This document shows positions 27,679-39,708 of a stretch of DNA of 64,000 bases, one piece after another. A program made the translations under genes and the position numbers. The stretch is from Flagellimonas sp. MMG031 (lineage in GTDB: Bacteria; Bacteroidota; Bacteroidia; Flavobacteriales; Flavobacteriaceae): contig NZ_CP157804.1 of NCBI RefSeq assembly GCF_040112705.1, forward strand, positions 2,040,001 through 2,104,000, read 5' to 3'. Every line of letters begins with the position of its first letter. Within the stretch, counting starts at the first letter, position 1. Below the pieces are notes generated by a model. That model made no database searches, had not been told where the DNA came from, and worked only from the letters and a program-made list of their open reading frames with translations.

Positions 27679-30600
27679 TTGCGCTTCCTTTTGGCCATTG
27701 TCTTGCTGTTGGTGTTGGCTTCATTGATTCTTTCATTGCCGGCCGTACAGACAAGATTGGGAAAATATGCGACGGATTCGCTGAACGAATCCTTCGGTAC
27801 CAACATACAAATCGAGCGGGTCAGTGTTTCCCTCTTTAATCTCAACGCTGGACTCAAGGGCATTTATGTGGAGGATTACAAAAAGGACACCTTGATCTAC
27901 ATCCACAAGGTTTCTACCTCCATTTTGAACCTCCGAAATATGGCCAACAACAAAATGGAGTTTGGAGAAATGGAATTGGACGGTCTGGTGTTTAACTTGA
28001 AGACTTACGAAGGGGAAAGCGATACCAATTTGGATGTTTTTGTGGATAAATTGGATGATGGAAAACCACGCGACCCCGGAACACCGCCCTTTTTTATGTC
28101 CTCGGATGAAATACAAATCCATAATGGCAAGTTCCGTTTGATCGATGAAAATCTGGAGAAGCCGGAAACGCTGAACTTTTCCGAGATTGAGATTACAGCG
28201 TCCGATTTTCAAATTTTGGGCCCCGATGTGTCCCTGAAGATCAATGACCTATCCACTTTGGCCAAACGGGGCATCCGTTTGAAAAATTTCACTGCTGATT
28301 TTGCGTACACCAAGGAGCAGATGCGTTTTGATTCCCTTTTTATCAATACGGAACAATCCGAGCTTCAGGGCAATTTGGTGTTCAACTACAATCGTGAAGA
28401 TTTGGCCAACTTTGTTGACCTCGTCAATATCGACGCCAATTTTACGGATTCCAAGGTAGCACTCAATGAGGTCAATGCCTTTTTTGATGAGTTTGGACAG
28501 GACAAGATCGTAAACTTTACCGGTAACTTCAGTGGAGTGCTCAACCAATTGCAGGTAGACGACCTGTTTCTTTTTACCGACAACACAGGTATTCGTGGCG
28601 ATTTTAGGTTCGACAATATTTTTAGCGAGCAGGCACCATTTGTGTTGCGCGGGGATATTGACAATCTTACCTCAAGTTATTATCAATTGCGTAGCATTCT
28701 GCCACAAATTTTGGGAAGGAACATCCCGGAGTCCGTGCAAAAATTGGGACAATTTACGGTAAGGGGTGAAACGGAGATCACCGAAACCTCCATTGATGTG
28801 ACCGTGAACCTGAATACTGCCGTGGGCAGTAGCTACGTAGACCTTCAAATGACCAACGTGCAGACGATTGAGGACGCCTCCTACATCGGGTTTATTTCCT
28901 TGATCGATTTTAATCTTGGGGAATTTATAGACAATGATAATCTGGGACTGGCCTCCATGGATATGAACGTAGAAGGAAAGGGGTTTGTTGCCGAAAGCTT
29001 GAATACCGAGGTGTCGGGTGACGTCTACAAATTTGAGTTCAATAACTACGAGTACAACAAAATAAAGGTCACGGGTATTTTGAGAAACCAATTGTTCGAT
29101 GGTGTCCTGTTGTGCAATGATGAAAATTTCCGATTTGACTTCCAAGGATTGGCCAATTTTGGGCAGCGGGAGAACAAGTTCAATTTTGTGGCAGCAGTGG
29201 ACTACGCCGATTTAAAGGAGCTCAATTTTATCAACGACAGCATCTCCATCTTCAAAGGGCATGTGGATATGGATATTGAGGGGAACAATTTGGATGATAT
29301 GGCAGGTCAGCTCCAGTTCACCAACACCACGTATCAAAATGCAAACGACACCTATTATTTTGAAGATTTCAGCGTAACCTCCACTTTTGACCGGGATACC
29401 ATTCGTACCATAGAGATCAATTCCCCCGATATCATTACAGGCTATATGCGGGGCAATTTTAAGGTGAAGGAATTGGGGCAATTGGTGCAGAACTCTATCG
29501 GAAGCATCTACACCAATTATCAACCTTTCAAAATCTCAGGAGGTCAGTATGTGGATTTCAATTTTAAGATCTATAACAAAATTGTGGACGTATTCGTACC
29601 TGAGCTTACTTTTGACCCCAATACGTTTATTCGGGGATCCATTCAGGCCGACCAAAGCGATTTTAAGCTCACCTTTAAATCCCCAAGTATCGAGGCTTTT
29701 GGGAACGCTTTTGATAATATTGAGCTCAAAATCGACAATAAGAACCCCTTGTTCAATACCTTCGTTTCCGTGGAGGATATGTCCACCGTGTATTACGATA
29801 TCAAGGATTTTAGCTTGATCAATACCACCTTGAAGGATACCCTGTTCTTTAGAACAGAGTTCAAGGGTGGGAGTGAATACAACGATAGCTACAACCTGAA
29901 TTTCTACCACACCTTTAATGAAAATAACAGATCGGTGATCGGTCTCAAAAAATCGGATGTCAGCTTCAAGGGCAATACATGGGTCCTCAATAAGGATGGG
30001 AACAGTAAAAACAAGGTCATTTTTAACAGTGCTTTGGACAGTATCCGGATAGAGGACGTAGTGATGGACAACAATAATGAGGAGCAGATACGACTTAGGG
30101 GGGAGTTTGCCGATTCCACTTACAAGGATTTGAACCTGCAATTTAAATTGGTTTCCCTGGACAAGGTTACACCGGCCATTGACAGTTTGAAAATGAACGG
30201 AAAGGTGGATGGTTTTCTCAATATCCTTCAAAAAGATGGCAACTATCTACCCACCTCCAGCCTAAAAATTGAAAGCTTTAGTGTAAACGACATACGCCTA
30301 GGTGATCTGGAGGTCGGTATTTACGGGAATAACGATCTTACCGAATTTGGAGTCAGTACATGGCTCAACGATAACGGCAAAGAACTCATGAACGTTAACG
30401 GAAAGGTGACCAACATCAATAATGTACAGGAGCTGGACCTCAAGGCCAATTTTACCGACTTTGCATTGGAACCTTTCAACCCATTGGGGGAAGATATCAT
30501 ATCCAATATTAGGGGAAGGGTGACCGGCGATGCCACTATCACGGGGAATGTTGAAAATCCATCCATTAACGGTCTGCTGCAATTGAACGATGCTGGAATC

Positions 30601-32145
30601 GGTATCCCATACCTTAATGTGGACTACGATTTTGCACCCTACTCCCAAGTACGATTGTTTGATCAGACCTTTTATTTTGAAAACGTACAACTCTCGGACG
30701 TAAAGGAAAAGACTACGGCTACCTTGGATGGAACCATTAGCCATACCGGATTTGACGATTGGTATCTCGGATTGGATGTGGATACCAACAATGATCGCTT
30801 TATGATCTTAAATACCGAGTACGATGAGGAATCCTTGTATTACGGCACAGGGTTTATCAATGGTAGTGGAAGTATTTATGGTCCAGTGGACGCCATGACC
30901 ATTTCGGTAGATGCTACTACGGCCGCCGGAACCTCGCTTAAAATACCTTTGAGCGATGTGACCAGCGTTGGCGACTACTCCTTTATCAATTTTTTGGAAA
31001 AAGGGGAGAACAGTTCATTTGAGGAGGAAAGGGTCTTGGAAGAATACCAAGGACTTGAAATGGCTTTTGATCTTGCCGTTACCCCAGAGGCTGAAGTGGA
31101 GATCGTGGTAGATCAAACTACAGGGAGTTCCCTAAAGGGAACCGGGGAAGGTATTTTGTTGATCGAAATCAACACCAATGGTAAATTCAATATGTACGGT
31201 GATTTTGTTGTGGTGTCTGGGGAATACAATTTTAAATACGGTGGGGTCATCGATAAAAAGTTTAAGGTGCGTCCCGGTGGCAGCATCTTGTGGGAGCAAG
31301 ACCCCTTGGCCGCTCAATTGAATCTCGAAGCAGTGTATTCCCTTAATGCCAATCCGGCGCCCCTTTTGGACAACGCAGGTTTCACGGGTAGGATACCCAC
31401 AGAGGTGGTCGTACGGTTGGATGGTGAATTGGAAAGTCCCAATATCAATTTTGGGATTGAATTTCCGGGGACCAATTCGGTGGTACAGTCCGAATTGGAA
31501 TACCGATTGCAAGATCCCACTATCTTGGAACGTAATGCTTTCTTCCTATTGGCACAGGGCACTTTCGTAAATCCACAATCTGGAGGAATCAACCAACAGG
31601 CGGTAACCGGAAACCTGATACAAACCGCTTCTGGACTTTTCAATCAGATTTTGGCGGGTAACAACGATAAACTCAACTTTGGGGTTTCGTATGAGCAGGG
31701 CTATAACGATCCCAATGCCGATATTGCCACAGAAGATAGGATAGGGGTGACCGTGTCTACCCAGCTTTCGGACCGTATCTTGGTCAACGGAAGGGTAGGG
31801 GTGCCGGTAGGAGGTGTATCGGAAACCGTGGTCGCCGGTGATGTGGAAGTCCAGATATTGCTGAACGATGAAGGAACACTGAGCGCTAAAATCTTCAACA
31901 GAGAGAACCAAATACAGCAGTTTTTGGCGGAACGGCAAGGGTACACCCAGGGCGTAGGTTTGTCCTATCAGGTAGATTTTGACAGTTTTAGGGAGCTTAT
32001 GCAAAAGGTGTTCAACAAAAGGGAAAATCCATCCGAAGAAAAGGATCTTCCAGAAGCCTTGAATCCCCCAGAACAGGTGATGGGAAAGGATAGTTTAATT
32101 CGTTTTTCCGAAAAGCCCGTCAACCTTCCCAATTCCATCCATTAA
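27679..32145 (+). CDS. tamB: TamB-like translocation/assembly module protein (AsmA/DUF490 type)
   Basis: About 1488 residues. One N-terminal membrane anchor (FLLAIVLLLVLASLILSLPAV) is followed by a very long beta-taco body of the AsmA/TamB type and the C-terminal TamB domain (about 1060-1460), including GDFVVVSGEYNFKYGGVIDKKF and EYRLQDPTILERNAFFLLAQGTF. It spans the periplasm and is thought to carry phospholipids to, and help assemble proteins in, the outer membrane. The start is uncertain: the frame stays open upstream and has no ATG near the anchor, so TTG at 27679 is used, though the true start may be a few codons earlier (the in-frame lead IKKLRKILL would suit an anchor). Divergent from tsaD. 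Confidence 0.92.
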   Translation: MRFLLAIVLLLVLASLILSLPAVQTRLGKYATDSLNESFGTNIQIERVSVSLFNLNAGLKGIYVEDYKKDTLIYIHKVSTSILNLRNMANNKMEFGEMELDGLVFNLKTYEGESDTNLDVFVDKLDDGKPRDPGTPPFFMSSDEIQIHNGKFRLIDENLEKPETLNFSEIEITASDFQILGPDVSLKINDLSTLAKRGIRLKNFTADFAYTKEQMRFDSLFINTEQSELQGNLVFNYNREDLANFVDLVNIDANFTDSKVALNEVNAFFDEFGQDKIVNFTGNFSGVLNQLQVDDLFLFTDNTGIRGDFRFDNIFSEQAPFVLRGDIDNLTSSYYQLRSILPQILGRNIPESVQKLGQFTVRGETEITETSIDVTVNLNTAVGSSYVDLQMTNVQTIEDASYIGFISLIDFNLGEFIDNDNLGLASMDMNVEGKGFVAESLNTEVSGDVYKFEFNNYEYNKIKVTGILRNQLFDGVLLCNDENFRFDFQGLANFGQRENKFNFVAAVDYADLKELNFINDSISIFKGHVDMDIEGNNLDDMAGQLQFTNTTYQNANDTYYFEDFSVTSTFDRDTIRTIEINSPDIITGYMRGNFKVKELGQLVQNSIGSIYTNYQPFKISGGQYVDFNFKIYNKIVDVFVPELTFDPNTFIRGSIQADQSDFKLTFKSPSIEAFGNAFDNIELKIDNKNPLFNTFVSVEDMSTVYYDIKDFSLINTTLKDTLFFRTEFKGGSEYNDSYNLNFYHTFNENNRSVIGLKKSDVSFKGNTWVLNKDGNSKNKVIFNSALDSIRIEDVVMDNNNEEQIRLRGEFADSTYKDLNLQFKLVSLDKVTPAIDSLKMNGKVDGFLNILQKDGNYLPTSSLKIESFSVNDIRLGDLEVGIYGNNDLTEFGVSTWLNDNGKELMNVNGKVTNINNVQELDLKANFTDFALEPFNPLGEDIISNIRGRVTGDATITGNVENPSINGLLQLNDAGIGIPYLNVDYDFAPYSQVRLFDQTFYFENVQLSDVKEKTTATLDGTISHTGFDDWYLGLDVDTNNDRFMILNTEYDEESLYYGTGFINGSGSIYGPVDAMTISVDATTAAGTSLKIPLSDVTSVGDYSFINFLEKGENSSFEEERVLEEYQGLEMAFDLAVTPEAEVEIVVDQTTGSSLKGTGEGILLIEINTNGKFNMYGDFVVVSGEYNFKYGGVIDKKFKVRPGGSILWEQDPLAAQLNLEAVYSLNANPAPLLDNAGFTGRIPTEVVVRLDGELESPNINFGIEFPGTNSVVQSELEYRLQDPTILERNAFFLLAQGTFVNPQSGGINQQAVTGNLIQTASGLFNQILAGNNDKLNFGVSYEQGYNDPNADIATEDRIGVTVSTQLSDRILVNGRVGVPVGGVSETVVAGDVEVQILLNDEGTLSAKIFNRENQIQQFLAERQGYTQGVGLSYQVDFDSFRELMQKVFNKRENPSEEKDLPEALNPPEQVMGKDSLIRFSEKPVNLPNSIH

Positions 32146-32251
32146 TTTTATATTTTTAAGTGTTTTTGTATTAATTTTTTACGAAAACGTTTGAGAAAGT
32201 CTTTCAAATCAAATAAATTATCAAGACATTCCAAATTTGGATAAAGTTTCC

Positions 32252-32259
32252 TAGCTTTG
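32252..32259 (+). promoter_or_regulatory. -7 box TAGCTTTG upstream of pfkA
   Basis: Exact TAnnTTTG match 17 bp before the pfkA ATG, giving a very short leader. The nearest TTG (32237-32239) is closer than the usual -33 spacing. Confidence 0.45.
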
Positions 32260-32276
32260 ACCTCTTAAAAATTTGA

Positions 32277-34287
<2,011 letters not shown>

Positions 34288-34314
34288 TAAATTACCTTAA
34301 GTATTATCATTTTG

Positions 34315-34347
34315 TCCTGAAGAGGATACCCTCCTCTTCAGGATTTT
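34315..34347 (+). terminator. rho-independent terminator after gapA
   Basis: Perfect 12-bp stem TCCTGAAGAGGA / TCCTCTTCAGGA (34315-34326 and 34332-34343) with a 5-nt loop and a TTTT tail. Confidence 0.93.
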
Positions 34348-34366
34348 ACTATAAAAATCTCGACGT

Positions 34367-35218
34367 ATGATTTTGATTGTGGATAGTGGTGCCACCAAAT
34401 CGGATTGGATTGCCCTCGACGAAAAAGGGGAGCAGTTATTTGTGACCCAAACTTTGGGCCTTAGCCCGGAAGTGCTGACCAAAGAGGTCATCGAGGATAG
34501 GTTGGCGAATAATTTTGAGCTTTCCAAGAACAAGGAAAAAGTACGTCAGTTGTATTTCTATGGTGCTGGATGCGGTACCGATAGAATGAAGAATTTTTTG
34601 AAGGCCATTTTTAAGGATTTCTTTCCCAATGCCAAAGCTGAGGTGAGGGAAGACACCTATGCGGCCATTTATTCCACCACCAAGATTGGGAGGCAGGGCA
34701 TCGTTTGCATTTTGGGAACAGGTTCCAATTGCAGTTACTACGATGGTCATCAACTCATCCAAAAAGTTACCTCATTGGGGTATATTTTGATGGATGATGG
34801 TAGCGGTAACTTCTTTGGACGAAAATTGATCCGGGATTATTATTTCCATAAAATGCCCCAGGACCTTGGGATGAAATTTGCCAAGGAGTACGACTTGGAT
34901 GCAGATGTCATCAAGGAACACCTTTACAAACAGCCCAACCCTAATACCTATTTGGCCACTTTTGCCCGTTTCATTATTGAAAACAAGGAGCACCCGTATT
35001 GCAAAGGCGTCATCGAAAAAGGATTGCAGCAGTTCGTGAACAACTACATTATGCAATACGAACTGGCCACCAAAGTGCCTGTAAGCTTCGTAGGAAGCAT
35101 TGCCCACTTTTTGCGTGACGAGTTAACGGCTTGTATTGAGCGCAATGATTTGATTTTGGGGGTAATCCGCCGTAGACCCATTGAAGGTCTGGTGGAATTC
35201 CACAGAGAGACTATTTAA
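34367..35218 (+). CDS. BadF/BadG-type ATPase, N-acetylglucosamine kinase-like
   Basis: 283 residues, actin-like ATPase fold. DSGATKSDWIAL (phosphate 1), ILGTGSNCSYYDG (phosphate 2 with substrate contacts) and LMDDGSGNFFGRKLIRDYY are the marks of the BadF/BadG/BcrA/BcrD family branch holding GlcNAc and glucosamine kinases. Most likely it phosphorylates an amino sugar from cell-wall or chitin turnover. It begins 20 bp after the gapA terminator stem, so it needs its own promoter or read-through. Its 3' end overlaps that of the convergent ridA by 8 bp. Confidence 0.85.
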   Translation: MILIVDSGATKSDWIALDEKGEQLFVTQTLGLSPEVLTKEVIEDRLANNFELSKNKEKVRQLYFYGAGCGTDRMKNFLKAIFKDFFPNAKAEVREDTYAAIYSTTKIGRQGIVCILGTGSNCSYYDGHQLIQKVTSLGYILMDDGSGNFFGRKLIRDYYFHKMPQDLGMKFAKEYDLDADVIKEHLYKQPNPNTYLATFARFIIENKEHPYCKGVIEKGLQQFVNNYIMQYELATKVPVSFVGSIAHFLRDELTACIERNDLILGVIRRRPIEGLVEFHRETI

Positions 35219-35591
35219 CGGCAATCATCGATATCTCCACATTCACGAATTTCGGAAGATTGGCAACTTCCACAGTTTCCCTTGCGGGAGCAGTGGCTTC
35301 GTCAAAATAGCTTCCGTATACCTCATTGATTTGTGCAAACTGGTTCATATCCTTGATAAAAATCGAGGACTTGATCACATGCTCAAAGGTCATTCCAGCT
35401 TCCTCGAGTATCGCTTTTAGGTTTTCCATGGATTGGCGCGTCTCCTTTTGGATGTCCCCTTCTACCAACTCGCCCGTAGCCGGGTCAATCGGAATTTGAC
35501 CGGAAATGTAAAGTGTATCCTTTATGAGTACGGCTTGGTTGTACGGCCCGATGGGAGCCGGTGCTTTTGTGGTCTGTATGATTTTTTTCAT
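35211..35591 (-). CDS. ridA: RidA family enamine/imine deaminase
   Basis: 126 residues, the standard YjgF/YER057c/UK114 size. GPYNQAVLIKDTLYISGQIP at the N-terminus and APARETVEVANLPK with the active-site Arg, followed by the VNVEISMIAV strand. It hydrolyses reactive 2-aminoacrylate and related enamines formed by PLP enzymes. Convergent 8-bp overlap with the kinase; the LptD gene lies upstream on the same strand 45 bp away. Confidence 0.94.
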   Translation of the reverse strand: MKKIIQTTKAPAPIGPYNQAVLIKDTLYISGQIPIDPATGELVEGDIQKETRQSMENLKAILEEAGMTFEHVIKSSIFIKDMNQFAQINEVYGSYFDEATAPARETVEVANLPKFVNVEISMIAVK

Positions 35592-35636
35592 GCATTGGAA
35601 TTTATGCCAGTGAAGGTAAAAAATAAAGTGGTACGA

Positions 35637-38321
35637 TCAAGGCTGACTTCTGTTTTCCCATTTGATGTCTTTCAACAGGGAACTCTTTATGCCAATGAAG
35701 AAATACCATCGCTCAAACCTCCCAAAAGGAGTCCAGTCGAAACTAAGGTTAAAACTGCCCAGATCCCGTTTAAAAGCGAAACGGGTATCGGCGAATCCTT
35801 TGTTCTTCAGATCATAACCAGAATTGAACCCAACTTCCCATTTTGGGGTCAACGAAATGCTCCCGGAGAACATGATGGAGTGGTTGGTAATTTCGTTCTG
35901 GCGGTTATTGTTGTTGTAGGAGGCTACATAGGTAAAGCGCGCATCCCACGGTAATTTGTTATTGTACAAAGGCTGCTCTTGGTTGGGGTCGTTGCCCCTA
36001 TTGCCTCTTCCACGATTGAATTGGGATTGTTCTCCACGAACATCGTCAATGGCAAACGGGTTTTCACTAAAGTCCGACTGTTTTTCCTCATCACTCTTTT
36101 CCTTAACTCCACCTTTCTGGAACATTTCGCTGTTCAAGGAAAAGCTGGTGTTGATACGTGCACTGGTCAAACGTGCAATCCCCCCTCCATTATTGATGTT
36201 TAAGGTATTGATGCGTCTACCGTTATTGTCAATGGCATAGGGATCAAAGGTAGCGGCAAAGTTGATGGGGACGTTTTTAATGATTTCCGTTGCCCCGCTC
36301 ATACTGATGGGGCTAAGTTTAAGGGAATCCGCTTCCAAATTATAACTGGCATTGAAGGTGAGGTTGCTCAAAATCTTCACCTTTCTGGGCTCCGTTGCCG
36401 TGGAATCCTTGTCCCGAACCTTAGCTTCGAGCGAGTTCTGTAGCGAAAAGCTAATGGAACTACCCCTGTTCAATGATGGCCGGCCATAAAGACTGGTTTC
36501 AAATGGGGTGTATTGTACCTCTTCGCCTTCTCCATTGGTGTAGGATTCATAAAACTGTTCAAAGGAAGGCGTGTACCCATAGCTGATGGAAGGGCGCATT
36601 ACGTGGCGCAAGGCCTGCACTTTTTTATCTTCGCCAAAATTCCAAGTTCCATATAAGGTAGTACCAATACTGGTACCCAAACTATAACGGTTGAATCTGT
36701 CAAAACCCGGAATGGTATCGGTAACCACAAGTCCGGATTCTTCATCAAACTCGCGCCGGATGGTTTCCAAGGCCCACACATCTTCATAGTTTCCGCTTAA
36801 ACTAACGCTGAGGTACTTGGCCAATTTAAAGTTGGTCGCTATGGGGATTCGGTGTCGGGCACCCACTCGCGCATCATCGAACATACCACTTTTAAAAAAT
36901 TCCTCTTCCGTGGTGGTGATGCTATTTTGGGCGTTTACATCGTACTGAAAGTTGATATTTTGGAAAACACCCTTTTTGGGTTCATCACGTTTGGCAAAGG
37001 GAAAAATACGCTCCATGCTTGCTTGGAATGTGGGCAAGGACATGTTGATGGTCTGCGTACGTGAGTTTTGTGTATGACTGAGCGTAATACTGGTATTCAC
37101 CGAAGGGTATTCGGGAAACGTCTTGGAGTAACTTATGGAGGAGGCGAAGGTGTTGGTCTGCGTATTGTTCCGGTTTACCTGGTTCAAGGAGTTGGTAAAG
37201 AACTGACTGGAGCCCAGATTCACCGAGGCCGAAAAGCGGGAATTGGGACTTGCCTTGGTATCCTGCGAATGCGAAATCCGAATGTTATAGTTGCTCGTTC
37301 GACTGTAATCATCAAAACCTCTTTGGCTGGTCACCAAATTTTCATAACTGATATTGATATTACCGCTGTATTTGTAACGTTTGGTGTAAACGGACCTTCC
37401 CTGAAACCCGTAACTACCGTTGGTATAGTAATCCCCCGTAATACTGAGGTCTACATAATCGCTGATAGGAAGATAGTACCCTCCGTTCTGAATAAAATAC
37501 CCCCTTCTGGGATCGTTACCAAAGGTAGGGAACAGGATACCGGCCACCCTGCCCGTGGTCAACGGGAAATAGGCAAATGGCATGGCAATGGGCGTGGGTA
37601 CGTCTACGATGTACATATTGCTGTACCCGGCAATGATTTTCTTTTTGGGTACAAATTTAGCCTTTCGCACACGGATGTAGTAATCGGGGTTCACCGTATC
37701 GTTGGAGGTGGTCAGTTTACCCTCGTTCAAAAAGTAGACCGAGTCGTTCTCTTTTTTGGTCTTTTCGGCATACACCTTCATGGCGTCGCTCCCAAGTTGC
37801 CCCAAACCGGCCTGTTGTTCGGTCCTCGAATTCCATATCAGTGCTTTTTGGGTATCAAAATTAAAACGGATGGAATCCGGTCGCACCTCATTGTCGCCCT
37901 GCTTAAAAAAGGGAAGTTGGGAGTAGTTGCCCAAGGAATCCTTCATTCGGCCCGCATAGACTTCATTTTTTACGTAATCCATAACGATAACGCCAGCCTT
38001 CAGTTCGGTATCCTGATAATAGATTTCCGCTTCGTCGTACAAATAAATTTTGTTGTCCTTTTGACTGAGCTTGACATAGTCCTTGGCCTTATATTTAATT
38101 TTGTCCAACAACAAAGGCTGTTTTTTTGGCACGGTATCTGTGCTTGTGGTGTCGGTTCTAATGGAATCGTTTAGGATGTTCGGAGGCAACAAAGGAGCGA
38201 AAATGGTATCCTTCACAGCCTTGATGGGCAAGGGCGTAATAGGGTCCTCCTGAGCACTTAAGGTAGCGATACCACAAAGAAGAACAAATAGGAAAAGTAA
38301 AAAATGTTTATTTGGTTGCAA
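35637..38321 (-). CDS. lptD: LptD-like LPS assembly outer membrane protein (OstA family)
   Basis: 894 residues. Signal peptide (1-23, ending LSAQ); an N-terminal OstA/beta-jellyroll region (about 70-200; IYLYDEAEIYYQDTELKAG); then a large barrel with many alternating strands to the C-terminus. Flavobacterial LptD differs greatly from the E. coli protein but shares this order. It would insert lipopolysaccharide into the outer leaflet. It is divergent from the amidase and a MCE-domain gene, making an envelope cluster. A candidate -7 box in its direction (TAAGTTTG) is at 38366-38373. Confidence 0.85.
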   Translation of the reverse strand: MQPNKHFLLFLFVLLCGIATLSAQEDPITPLPIKAVKDTIFAPLLPPNILNDSIRTDTTSTDTVPKKQPLLLDKIKYKAKDYVKLSQKDNKIYLYDEAEIYYQDTELKAGVIVMDYVKNEVYAGRMKDSLGNYSQLPFFKQGDNEVRPDSIRFNFDTQKALIWNSRTEQQAGLGQLGSDAMKVYAEKTKKENDSVYFLNEGKLTTSNDTVNPDYYIRVRKAKFVPKKKIIAGYSNMYIVDVPTPIAMPFAYFPLTTGRVAGILFPTFGNDPRRGYFIQNGGYYLPISDYVDLSITGDYYTNGSYGFQGRSVYTKRYKYSGNINISYENLVTSQRGFDDYSRTSNYNIRISHSQDTKASPNSRFSASVNLGSSQFFTNSLNQVNRNNTQTNTFASSISYSKTFPEYPSVNTSITLSHTQNSRTQTINMSLPTFQASMERIFPFAKRDEPKKGVFQNINFQYDVNAQNSITTTEEEFFKSGMFDDARVGARHRIPIATNFKLAKYLSVSLSGNYEDVWALETIRREFDEESGLVVTDTIPGFDRFNRYSLGTSIGTTLYGTWNFGEDKKVQALRHVMRPSISYGYTPSFEQFYESYTNGEGEEVQYTPFETSLYGRPSLNRGSSISFSLQNSLEAKVRDKDSTATEPRKVKILSNLTFNASYNLEADSLKLSPISMSGATEIIKNVPINFAATFDPYAIDNNGRRINTLNINNGGGIARLTSARINTSFSLNSEMFQKGGVKEKSDEEKQSDFSENPFAIDDVRGEQSQFNRGRGNRGNDPNQEQPLYNNKLPWDARFTYVASYNNNNRQNEITNHSIMFSGSISLTPKWEVGFNSGYDLKNKGFADTRFAFKRDLGSFNLSFDWTPFGRFERWYFFIGIKSSLLKDIKWENRSQP

Positions 38322-38341
38322 CGTGATAAATCCTATTTTTG
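38311..38341 (+). promoter_or_regulatory. Bacteroidota-type promoter for the amidase
   Basis: TTTG (38311-38314), 19-bp spacer, TATTTTTG (38334-38341): a full match to the -33/-7 consensus. It would give a leader of about 100 nt before the ATG at 38450 and overlaps the start of lptD on the other strand. Confidence 0.65.
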
Positions 38342-38449
38342 TACAGGTCGGCTCAGTTTTGGGGTCAAACTTACATATATTTTTTGTTCTACTTATTGGT
38401 GATTACGATATTTTTAACCAATAGCGAACACTATAATTACACAGTTCTT

Positions 38450-39643
38450 ATGAATAAAAGTCGGTTGACATTTTTAGTATTTCTTTTGCTGGTCTTTCCT
38501 TTGACCTCTTTTCACAAAAATGATACCGAGGTAAGGCCCAAAGATAAATTTATTGTGGTCTTGGACGCTGGTCACGGCGGACACGACCCTGGAAACATTG
38601 GGAACGGCTACTTGGAAAAGGAAATTGCCCTGGCCATTGTTTTGAAAATTGGGGAAGAGCTAAAAAAACACCCAGATATAAAAGTGATTTATACGAGGGA
38701 TGACGATACTTTTGTCGATTTGTTCGAGCGGGGCGAAATTGCCAATCAGGCGAATGCCGATTTATTTGTATCCGTCCATTGCAATGCCCATAACTCGGAT
38801 GCCTACGGGGCGGAAACTTATGTGCTGGGGTTGCATGCCAATCGACAAAATTTTGAGGTGGCCAAAAAGGAAAACTCCGTAATCTACTTGGAGGACGATT
38901 ATGAGCAACGATATGCGGAGTACGATATCAATTCCCCCGAATCCGTGATTGGATTGACCATTATGCAGGAGGAATTTTTGGACCAGAGCATTCTGTTGGG
39001 AAAAAAGCTTCAGGATAATTTTACCGTAAAGCTCAAACGTAAGGACAGAAAAGTAAAGCAGGCCGGTTTTATTGTACTGCACCAGACCTTTATGCCCAGT
39101 GTATTGGTAGAGGTAGGCTTTTTATCCAATAAAAACGAAGGAAGTTACCTTAACTCCAAAAAGGGGCAGAGCGAGATGGGAACGGCGATTGCAAGTGCAG
39201 TCTTGGCCTACAAAGAAGAAATGGGCTATGCAGTGGCGCCAGTAGCCGCGAATCCAAAGGTGGAGGATACCCCGGTAGCGGTGGATATTCCCAAGGAGAC
39301 AACCGAACAACCTACTACTGTTGCCGCTAAGCAACCGGAAGAAAAAACAAAGCAGACGGAGTCACAGACCAAAGCACCTGTAGAAAGTTCAGGGGTAATC
39401 TTTAAGGTCCAGTTGATGGCCAGTGGAAAAACCATACCGTTGGACGCCAAGAACTTTAACGGTCTAGACCAGTTATCCAAGGAACCTTATAAGAATATGT
39501 ATCGATATATGTACGGTAATGCCAGTACCTACGAAGAAGCCAAGCAGTTGAAGAAAAACGCCGATGCCAAAGGGTATACCACATCATACATCGTGGCATA
39601 CAAGAATGGGGCAAGGGTGCCAGTTTCAGCTGCATTGAAGTAG
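38450..39643 (+). CDS. N-acetylmuramoyl-L-alanine amidase with SPOR-like domain
   Basis: 397 residues from the ATG at 38450; the frame is open further up, but the signal sequence MNKSRLTFLVFLLLVFP starts here and the promoter lies upstream. Amidase_3 domain at about 30-250 with zinc ligands and catalytic Glu in VVLDAGHGGHDPG, GYLEKEIALA, SVHCNAH and LVEVGFLSN. Then a Pro/Thr/Lys-rich linker and a C-terminal SPOR-like segment (IFKVQLMASGK ... YTTSYIVAYKNG) that would bind denuded glycan at the septum. It splits the peptide stem from muramic acid, probably at division. Followed 65 bp later by the MCE gene. Confidence 0.92.
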   Translation: MNKSRLTFLVFLLLVFPLTSFHKNDTEVRPKDKFIVVLDAGHGGHDPGNIGNGYLEKEIALAIVLKIGEELKKHPDIKVIYTRDDDTFVDLFERGEIANQANADLFVSVHCNAHNSDAYGAETYVLGLHANRQNFEVAKKENSVIYLEDDYEQRYAEYDINSPESVIGLTIMQEEFLDQSILLGKKLQDNFTVKLKRKDRKVKQAGFIVLHQTFMPSVLVEVGFLSNKNEGSYLNSKKGQSEMGTAIASAVLAYKEEMGYAVAPVAANPKVEDTPVAVDIPKETTEQPTTVAAKQPEEKTKQTESQTKAPVESSGVIFKVQLMASGKTIPLDAKNFNGLDQLSKEPYKNMYRYMYGNASTYEEAKQLKKNADAKGYTTSYIVAYKNGARVPVSAALK

Positions 39644-39678
39644 CGATGCTTCAAATGGTCTCTTGAGAAAATTATTCC

Positions 39679-39686
39679 TAATTTTG
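39679..39686 (+). promoter_or_regulatory. -7 box TAATTTTG upstream of the MCE gene
   Basis: Exact TAnnTTTG match 23 bp before the TTG start of the MCE gene; the nearest upstream TTG (39663-39665) leaves a short 13-bp spacer. Confidence 0.4.
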
Positions 39687-39708
39687 TTTAAATCATAAAC
39701 CGAATCTT

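Noticed and set aside
37068..38174. A 368-residue plus-strand frame inside lptD.
   Set aside because: Antisense shadow: no domain, no promoter; lptD on the other strand is clear.
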